10,142 nt of DNA from an uncultured Bacteroidota bacterium. Its GTDB lineage: Bacteria; Bacteroidota; Bacteroidia; Chitinophagales; Chitinophagaceae. Location of the stretch: NCBI GenBank assembly GCA_903847655.1, contig CAINEG010000276.1, positions 1-10,142 on the forward strand, in the 5' to 3' direction. A program made the position numbers and the translations under genes. The notes under the pieces were generated by a model. It was not told the origin of the DNA. It ran no database searches and saw only the letters and a list, made by a program, of their open reading frames with translations. Shown one piece after another: positions 5,412 to 10,142 of this stretch (within the stretch, counting starts at the first letter, position 1; every line of letters starts with the position of its first letter).

Positions 5412-7004
5412 ATGAAATTGTTGATTCGCTCCATTCAAGTTTTACTACTTTGCTTTTTTTTGCAAGTAGCCAATGCTCAAATCGCACCCGCGCCTGATAG
5501 AAACGAAGGTGGTGGCCCTTACGCACAATTAATCATTAGAGGAGTCACCCTCATCAATGGAACTGGTGCGCCTGCCATTGGACCAATAGATATTGTTATA
5601 GAAAACAATAGAATTGTAAAAATTGTAGTGGTCGCCAACGAAGGAAATCCAATCAATTCTGCCCGTAGACCAGTATTAGCAAAAAACGGAAAGGAAATTG
5701 ATGCCAATGGCATGTTTGCTTTACCAGGTTTGATAGATATGCATACCCATATTGGCGGTAAAGAACAAGGTACACCAGCTGAATATGTCTATAAATTATG
5801 GATGGCCCATGGCATTACCACAGTTAGAGATGTATCAGCAGGCAATGGCTTGAGTTGGGTATTAAGTGAAAAGAAAAGAAGTGCAGAAAATAAAATTGTT
5901 GCACCACGAATTCTTGCCTATACTGGATTTGGACAAGGAAGTAAAAAAGAAATTGTCACTGCACAAGATGCTAGAGATTGGGTGAATGAAAATGCAAAAA
6001 ATGGCGCAGATGGTATTAAATTTTTTGGCGCATCCCCAGAAGTAATGGACGCTGCCATTAGAGAAAATAAAAGAATTGGATTAAGATCCTGCTGCCATCA
6101 TGCACAAACAGATGTTGCTAGATGGAATGTACTGAATTCTGCTAGAGCAGGTATGACCAGTATGGAACATTGGTATGGTTTGCCTGAAGCCTTATTTGAA
6201 GATAAAACAGTTCAGAATTTTCCTTTGGATTACAATTATACCAATGAGCAAAGCAGGTTTGAAAATGCTGGTAAATTATGGAAACAAGCAGCTGCACCTT
6301 ATTCTGAAAAATGGAATAAAGTAATGAACGAATTAATCGCCTTAGACTTTACCTTGGATCCAACTTTTAATATTTATGAGGCCAACCGTGATTTACAAAG
6401 AACAAGAAGAGCAGAATGGCATGAAAAATACACCCTACCTTCCCTTTGGAAATTTTATTCGCCAAGCAGAAATTCTCATGGCTCTTATTGGTTTGATTGG
6501 GGCACAGAACAAGAAGTGGAGTGGAAAAACAATTATAAATTATGGATGGCCTTTATCAATGAATACAAAAATAGAGGAGGTCGTGTAACCGCAGGTTCAG
6601 ACAATGGTTTTATTTATCAAACCTATGGCTTTGGATTTATTAGAGAATTAGAATTGTTAAGAGAAGCAGGATTTCATCCGCTAGAAGTGATTCGTTCCGC
6701 TACCTTAAATGCTGCACAAGCATTGGGCATGGATAAAGATTTAGGTTCAGTGGAAACAGGTAAATTAGCCGACATTATTATTGTAGATGCCAACCCTTTA
6801 AAAAACTTACAAGTATTGTATGGCACTGGCGCTATACATTTAAATCAAGATGGTACTTCTGTAAGAGTAGGTGGAATTAAATACACTATCAAAGATGGCG
6901 TTGTGTATGATGCGAAGCAATTACTGAATGATGTTAAAGTAATGGTAGATAAAGCCAAAGAAAAAGATAATTTTAAAATTACCCAACCAGGATTGGATTG
7001 GTAG
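5412..7004 (+). CDS. Exported metal-dependent amidohydrolase (imidazolonepropionase-like, COG1228 type)
   Basis: The 530-aa protein begins with a signal peptide (MKLLIRSIQVLLLCFFLQVANA, cut before Gln23), so it acts in the periplasm or is membrane-anchored. The mature protein has the amidohydrolase layout: N-terminal beta-sandwich strands (LIIRGVTLINGTG, IVIENNRIVKI), the first metal motif GLIDMHTHIGG (His111 and His113), GITTVRDV, GADGIKFFG with Lys203, HHAQ (His229/230), MEHW (His253), TAGSD with Asp397, and the typical end SATLNAAQALGMDKDLGSVETGKLADIIIVDANPL (residues 429-462). An insertion rich in Trp and Tyr lies about residues 280-385. The family hydrolyses cyclic amides, dipeptides or similar C-N bonds; signal-peptide members are often dipeptidase- or prolidase-like, but the substrate is unknown. 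It stands alone between two hairpins and is not near hut genes, so a histidine-degradation role is unlikely. Confidence 0.88.
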   Translation: MKLLIRSIQVLLLCFFLQVANAQIAPAPDRNEGGGPYAQLIIRGVTLINGTGAPAIGPIDIVIENNRIVKIVVVANEGNPINSARRPVLAKNGKEIDANGMFALPGLIDMHTHIGGKEQGTPAEYVYKLWMAHGITTVRDVSAGNGLSWVLSEKKRSAENKIVAPRILAYTGFGQGSKKEIVTAQDARDWVNENAKNGADGIKFFGASPEVMDAAIRENKRIGLRSCCHHAQTDVARWNVLNSARAGMTSMEHWYGLPEALFEDKTVQNFPLDYNYTNEQSRFENAGKLWKQAAAPYSEKWNKVMNELIALDFTLDPTFNIYEANRDLQRTRRAEWHEKYTLPSLWKFYSPSRNSHGSYWFDWGTEQEVEWKNNYKLWMAFINEYKNRGGRVTAGSDNGFIYQTYGFGFIRELELLREAGFHPLEVIRSATLNAAQALGMDKDLGSVETGKLADIIIVDANPLKNLQVLYGTGAIHLNQDGTSVRVGGIKYTIKDGVVYDAKQLLNDVKVMVDKAKEKDNFKITQPGLDW

Positions 7005-7035
7005 AATATTTTTTTACCAATAGCTTTGAAAATAA

Positions 7036-7078
7036 ATCAACGGCTGTACCCTTGAAAATAGGAAGTACAGCCGTTGAT
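7036..7078. terminator. Perfect 14-bp hairpin between convergent genes, likely bidirectional terminator
   Basis: ATCAACGGCTGTAC (7036-7049) is perfectly complementary to GTACAGCCGTTGAT (7065-7078) around a 15-nt loop that can add three more pairs (CCT with AGG). It lies 31 nt after the amidohydrolase stop and 20 nt after the nhaD stop. On the minus strand a T-rich stretch (TTATTTTC) follows; on the plus strand the flank is AT-rich without a clean T run, so termination of nhaD is better supported. Confidence 0.7.
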
Positions 7079-7098
7079 ATTTATAAATTAGTGTTATT

Positions 7099-8379
7099 TT
7101 AGTAAATGGCTTTTTGCAAAAGAAAAATAAGTAGGCCGCTAAAAAAGCCAAGCAAAGCCATCCAACTGATCTTTTTAAAATACCATATAAAATCCATTTG
7201 CTCCATACCCATTACTGCAATGCCAGCGGCAGATCCAATGAGTAAACAAGAGCCTCCGGTGCCCGCTGCATAAGCCAGTAATTCCCAGAAATAATGATCA
7301 GTTGGATAACTGCTTAATGGATACATATGCTGGATAGCTGCTATTAAAGGAATATTGTCCACAATAGATGAAAATAAGCCAATACCCATGGCCACTAAAT
7401 TTAAATTATTTCCAACAGCATTGTTTAATTGAAATGCCAATGTGGGTAAAATACCTGCCGCATCCAAGGCAGCAACAGAAAGTAAAATAGCAAAGAAAAA
7501 AACAAGTGTGGACCCATCTATTTTATGTAAAAACTGCCTAAGTGGGAATACTTCGTTTTTTTTATGGTGTATAAAATTCCAAAGTATCCATGTAATCAAT
7601 ACCATTAAGCCTACCCCAAGCAGCATACCCAAAAAGGCAGGTAGGTCGAAAGCCCATTTAAATATTGGAATCAACAAAAAACAAGCCATCCCGGTAAATA
7701 GAATAGAATTCTTATGTGTTGAATTAAATTCAGTCTTGTCTGTTTTTTCATCCAATACATTCAAGTCTATTTTACCCCTTAATTGCCATTGGATAAGAAG
7801 TGCTGGTAGCAACATACTCATCAAACTAGCTAAAAAAGTTTGCTTCATAATTTGATAAGGGGTGATTTGGCCACCCATCCATAACATGGTGGTGGTAATA
7901 TCTCCAATAGGACTAAAAGCGCCGCCAGCATTGGCTGCAATGATGACTAGTCCCAACAATAACCATTTTGTTTTTTGATGACTAATAATTTTATTCAATA
8001 TAGTAACCATAACAATGGTTGTTGTCAGGTTGTCTAAAAATGCGGATAAGAAAAATGTGAAAAATCCAATAGCCCAAACTAAATATTTTTTTGGAAGCAA
8101 GGTCAGGGCTTTACCAATGGGCATAAATCCACCTTGTAAGTCCATCAAAGCTACCATGGTCATGGCACCGAATAAAAACAAAACAATTTTAAAAGTCTCC
8201 GCCATAGAAATCGCCAAATGGCTAAAAAGCGAAGGACTATCTTGGGTGCCAAGCCCTAAAGTAGTCCACAATACAATGGCAGTAATTAGTGCAATGCTAG
8301 CTTTGCCAATGCTAATAAAGCTTTCAAAAACAATGGCCAAATATCCCAATAAAAATATACTAATTAATAAAATGACCAT
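7099..8379 (-). CDS. nhaD: NhaD-type Na+/H+ antiporter
   Basis: The 426-aa integral membrane protein is hydrophobic throughout, with about eleven to thirteen predicted membrane segments. NhaD/ArsB ion-transporter signatures are FLSAFLDNLTTTIVMVTIL (residues 110-128), ANAGGAFSPIGDITTTMLW (149-167), SSIVDNIPLIAAI (337-349), and GTGGSCLLIGSAAGIAVMG (373-391). The paired, inverted DN-T/P and SP-GD motifs are those expected at the ion-binding site of this superfamily. NhaD antiporters export Na+ (and Li+) in exchange for protons at the inner membrane, supporting salt and alkaline-pH tolerance. A cytoplasmic loop rich in Asp, Lys and Glu lies at about 200-224. The gene is monocistronic by context: a TATCTTTG box is 17 nt upstream and a perfect hairpin follows. 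Citrate or arsenite transport by a related superfamily member is the main alternative. Confidence 0.9.
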   Translation of the reverse strand: MVILLISIFLLGYLAIVFESFISIGKASIALITAIVLWTTLGLGTQDSPSLFSHLAISMAETFKIVLFLFGAMTMVALMDLQGGFMPIGKALTLLPKKYLVWAIGFFTFFLSAFLDNLTTTIVMVTILNKIISHQKTKWLLLGLVIIAANAGGAFSPIGDITTTMLWMGGQITPYQIMKQTFLASLMSMLLPALLIQWQLRGKIDLNVLDEKTDKTEFNSTHKNSILFTGMACFLLIPIFKWAFDLPAFLGMLLGVGLMVLITWILWNFIHHKKNEVFPLRQFLHKIDGSTLVFFFAILLSVAALDAAGILPTLAFQLNNAVGNNLNLVAMGIGLFSSIVDNIPLIAAIQHMYPLSSYPTDHYFWELLAYAAGTGGSCLLIGSAAGIAVMGMEQMDFIWYFKKISWMALLGFFSGLLIFLLQKAIY

Positions 8380-8396
8380 AAATAAACTGATTCTTT

Positions 8397-8404
8397 CAAA
8401 GATA
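8397..8404 (-). promoter_or_regulatory. -7 promoter box TATCTTTG of nhaD
   Basis: On the minus strand TATCTTTG is a perfect TAnnTTTG match, predicting a start near 8390 and a leader of about 11 nt to the ATG at 8379. No TTG is found at the usual -33 distance. Confidence 0.55.
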
Positions 8405-8424
8405 CAAATACTAGATTTATTTTA

Positions 8425-8432
8425 TAACTTTA
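8425..8432 (+). promoter_or_regulatory. Candidate -7 box (TAACTTTA) for the 155-aa hypothetical gene
   Basis: TAACTTTA matches TAnnTTTG except at the last base and ends 5 nt before the ATG at 8438, the same spacing as for the aminotransferase gene. A second, equally weak box TAGATTTA is at 8412-8419. Both lie in the 58-bp gap shared with the nhaD promoter. Confidence 0.35.
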
Positions 8433-8437
8433 AAACC

Positions 8438-8905
8438 ATGAAGGTGCAGTTTCAGAAAAATAAAGAATCGAAAAATATTATTAGTTTTTTAAGAGCTGAT
8501 AAGAGTTCTACCTGGACCAAAGGGGACAATTTTTTAGTGCTGCATGATTTGAGTCATTATACTATTGAAACAACACTTCATTATACCACTGCTTTTTATG
8601 GCATTATTAAAAGCGGAATTGCTATACAAGACTTCGAAAATAAGGCCATAAGAGATCAAATGAAACTAAGCAATGAAGCTTGGTATGCCGAAACCTTGGC
8701 CAACCTACTCCTTATTGAATATACCCAAAACCCATTTGAAAATTTTAATCAAGTAGTTAAAGAAAGCTTACAAAAAACCAACCCAGATCTTCCATCATTA
8801 ATGATCAAGGAAACCGATCTGCTTAAAATGAGAAAGCTTTACAAGGATTTAATTACAGAATGGAAAGAAGTTCCTGACAAAAAAACCATGGAATTAATTT
8901 TTTAA
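8438..8905 (+). CDS. Conserved hypothetical protein with HDLSHY motif (155 aa)
   Basis: I recognise no named domain. The protein is soluble, without signal peptide or membrane segment, and mixed alpha/beta: a short N-terminal part (KVQFQKNKESKNIISFLRADKSSTWTKGD), then LVLHDLSHYTIETTLHYTTAFYGIIKSGIAIQDFE (residues 33-67), then helices with AWYAETLANLLLIEY and a charged C-terminus. His36, Asp37, His40 and Glu44 are spaced like a possible metal or catalytic cluster on a helix, but that is inference. From memory, similar small proteins with an HDL-HY-ET-L core are widespread in bacteria and unnamed. The frame stays open upstream to 8015, but that part is antisense to nhaD; the ATG at 8438 follows the divergent promoter region and begins the plausible protein. 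It is divergent from nhaD and 50 bp before the DUF2147 gene. Confidence 0.78.
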   Translation: MKVQFQKNKESKNIISFLRADKSSTWTKGDNFLVLHDLSHYTIETTLHYTTAFYGIIKSGIAIQDFENKAIRDQMKLSNEAWYAETLANLLLIEYTQNPFENFNQVVKESLQKTNPDLPSLMIKETDLLKMRKLYKDLITEWKEVPDKKTMELIF

Positions 8906-8955
8906 ATCCTAACTTAGAACACCACAATATTGAAAATACTTAACCCTAATTTCCT

Positions 8956-9363
8956 ATGAAAAAAATTATATCTATTTGCATTTTTTTGGCCGCTTTTAAT
9001 TCAGTGATGGCTCAAAAAGAATTTATTGGAAAATGGTTATCCCCCAGTAAAAAAGGAATTGTAGAAACCTATACCCAAGGCAATAAATTGTATGGAAAAT
9101 TAATTTGGGTAAAAACAGAAAGAAAAGATATTTACAACAAGGACGAAAGCTTAAGAAATAGAGAGGTAAAAGGATTGATAATGTTTAGTGATTTTAGTTG
9201 GGAAGCCCCTCAATGGGTCAATGGAAAAATTTACGATCCCGCTAATGGATCAACTTATAGTTGTAAAATGTGGATGGATGACAATAAGGATATACTATAT
9301 GTAAGAGGTTATATAGGCATCGCATTACTTGGCCGCACAGAAAAGTTTTCTAGATTCAAGTAA
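8956..9363 (+). CDS. Secreted DUF2147 domain protein
   Basis: The 135-aa protein has a signal peptide (MKKIISICIFLAAFNSVMA, cut before Gln20) and a mature part made entirely of a DUF2147 domain. The family pattern is clear: FIGKWLSPSKKGIVETYTQGNKLYGKLIW, then DESLRNREVKGLIMF, then NGKIYDPANGSTYSCKMW (residues 89-106) and the ending LYVRGYIGIALLGRTEKFSR (114-133). It should be a small beta-rich, lipocalin-like exported protein. The family is common in Bacteroidota and Proteobacteria, usually annotated only as DUF2147, with no established ligand. It starts 50 bp after the 155-aa gene and ends 10 nt before the GH127-type gene, so co-transcription with the latter is likely although no functional link is known. 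Confidence 0.9.
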   Translation: MKKIISICIFLAAFNSVMAQKEFIGKWLSPSKKGIVETYTQGNKLYGKLIWVKTERKDIYNKDESLRNREVKGLIMFSDFSWEAPQWVNGKIYDPANGSTYSCKMWMDDNKDILYVRGYIGIALLGRTEKFSRFK

Positions 9364-9373
9364 AAAAAATACG

Positions 9374-10142
9374 ATGAAAAAACTACTTCTATTTTCATTG
9401 CTTAGCCTGTATTTATTTCAAGCAAAAGCACAATCTTATTTAGCTTCCAAAAACGAGGACAATATTAAGGTAAGCGCTGCTATTCCTATTCAAGCATACG
9501 CCTTCCCTATTTCAACAATTACCTTACTAAATGGCCCATTTAAAAAAGCCATGCAACTAGATAGCGCCTATTTGATTAGCCTCAGCCCAAATAGATTATT
9601 GACTCGCTTTTATATGAATGCTAGCTTACCCACCAAGGATTCTGTGTATGGCGGTTGGGAATCTACAGGATTGTCGGGGCATACGATGGGCCATTATTTA
9701 TCGGCTATTTCATTGATGTATGCCAGCACGCATCAAGATAAATTCAAAAAAAGAGCAGCCTACCTAATAGATGAAATTGCGCTTTGTCAAGAAAAAAGAA
9801 ATACAGGCTATGTAGGTGCCATCCCAGAGGAAGATGCCTTATGGCAAAAAGTACGCAATGGACAAATTAAATCTTCGGGATTTGATTTGAATGGCGCTTG
9901 GTCACCTTGGTACACAGTGCACAAATTAATGGCAGGCTTAATGGATGCTTATTTGTACTTAGATAATAAAAAAGCATTAGAGGTAGTCACTAAAATGGCA
10001 GACTGGACCTATGATTTAATGGTGCCAATGCCAGATTCTGTGCGCAATAAAATGTTGCTTTGCGAATACGGGGGCATGAATGAAGTGCTTGCCAATATTT
10101 ATGCAGTCACGGGTAATCAAAAATATTTAAGGGTCTCTAATT
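9374..10142 (+). CDS. GH127/DUF1680 beta-L-arabinofuranosidase-like glycoside hydrolase, 3'-truncated
   Basis: The frame is open from the ATG at 9374 to the window edge, giving the first 256 residues of a protein that in this family usually runs to about 600-800 aa. A signal peptide (MKKLLLFSLLSLYLFQAKA, cut before Gln20) indicates export. After a short linker come the family's N-terminal motifs: ITLLNGPFKKAMQLDSAYLISLSPNRLLTRF (residues 49-79), YGGWESTGLSGHTMGHYLSA (92-111), AWSPWYTVHKLMAGLMDAY (175-193) and CEYGGMNEVLANIYAVTG (230-247), all part of the (alpha/alpha)6 barrel. The zinc-binding and nucleophile cysteines known from characterised GH127 enzymes lie beyond the window, so activity cannot be judged. 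The likely role is release of L-arabinofuranose from plant glycans. GH146 is a close alternative family. It lies 10 nt behind the DUF2147 gene. Confidence 0.88.
   Translation, partial: MKKLLLFSLLSLYLFQAKAQSYLASKNEDNIKVSAAIPIQAYAFPISTITLLNGPFKKAMQLDSAYLISLSPNRLLTRFYMNASLPTKDSVYGGWESTGLSGHTMGHYLSAISLMYASTHQDKFKKRAAYLIDEIALCQEKRNTGYVGAIPEEDALWQKVRNGQIKSSGFDLNGAWSPWYTVHKLMAGLMDAYLYLDNKKALEVVTKMADWTYDLMVPMPDSVRNKMLLCEYGGMNEVLANIYAVTGNQKYLRVSN

Noticed and set aside
6376..6588. 70-codon plus-strand frame
   Set aside because: Lies in a different frame inside the amidohydrolase gene, with no motif of its own.
7442..7855. 137-codon plus-strand frame
   Set aside because: Wholly antisense to the well-supported nhaD gene and without recognisable motifs.
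8015..8437. 141-codon in-frame upstream extension of the 155-aa gene
   Set aside because: It is antisense to nhaD, has Lys/Asn-rich shadow composition, and crosses the promoter boxes of both genes; the ATG at 8438 gives a coherent protein.
1..10142. Search for mobile elements, CRISPR arrays, tRNA/rRNA genes, toxin-antitoxin or defence modules
   Set aside because: No transposase, long repeat, direct-repeat array, cloverleaf sequence or defence-type protein was seen; gene content is ordinary chromosomal.

Overview
The window looks like a chromosomal segment of a low-GC Bacteroidota, probably a Chitinophagaceae/Sediminibacterium-like bacterium. The evidence is that genes lack Shine-Dalgarno sites, TAnnTTTG-type -7 promoter boxes sit just before several start codons, and the gene content is typical of the phylum: a fused alpha/beta E1 dehydrogenase, tandem DUF1573 proteins, NhaD, a secreted DUF2147 protein and a GH127-type hydrolase. 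The taxonomic placement is inference from memory of these families.

Layout. Positions 1-594 hold the 3' part of a YebC/PmpR-family gene (+). It converges, with only 6 bp between the two stop codons, on a gene for a two-domain 2-oxoacid dehydrogenase E1 (-, to about 2979). Divergent from E1 is a pair of secreted DUF1573 genes (3108-3548 and 3569-3931) closed by a strong terminator at 3961-3995. Directly after that terminator, a TATCTTTG box ends 5 nt before the ATG of a class I/II aminotransferase (4024-5220). The 191-bp gap that follows holds a possible short transcript ending at a second terminator (5342-5373). Next is an exported imidazolonepropionase-like amidohydrolase (5412-7004). It faces an NhaD-type Na+/H+ antiporter gene (8379-7099) across a perfect 14-bp hairpin. 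A compact 58-bp divergent promoter region separates nhaD from a 155-aa conserved hypothetical protein (8438-8905). Then come a secreted DUF2147 protein (8956-9363) and, 10 nt further, the N-terminal 256 codons of a secreted GH127/DUF1680 beta-L-arabinofuranosidase-like enzyme that runs off the window.

Functionally this is mostly core and housekeeping material without a single pathway: translation-linked regulation (YebC), oxoacid oxidation, amino-acid metabolism, sodium/pH homeostasis and several periplasmic or exported proteins. Only the DUF1573 pair, and perhaps DUF2147-GH127, look co-transcribed. I see no mobile element, CRISPR array, tRNA, rRNA, phage or defence module. The observations most worth a second look are the promoter boxes abutting start codons (possible leaderless mRNAs), the possible ~79-nt RNA at 5295-5373, and the unnamed HDLSHY-motif protein.
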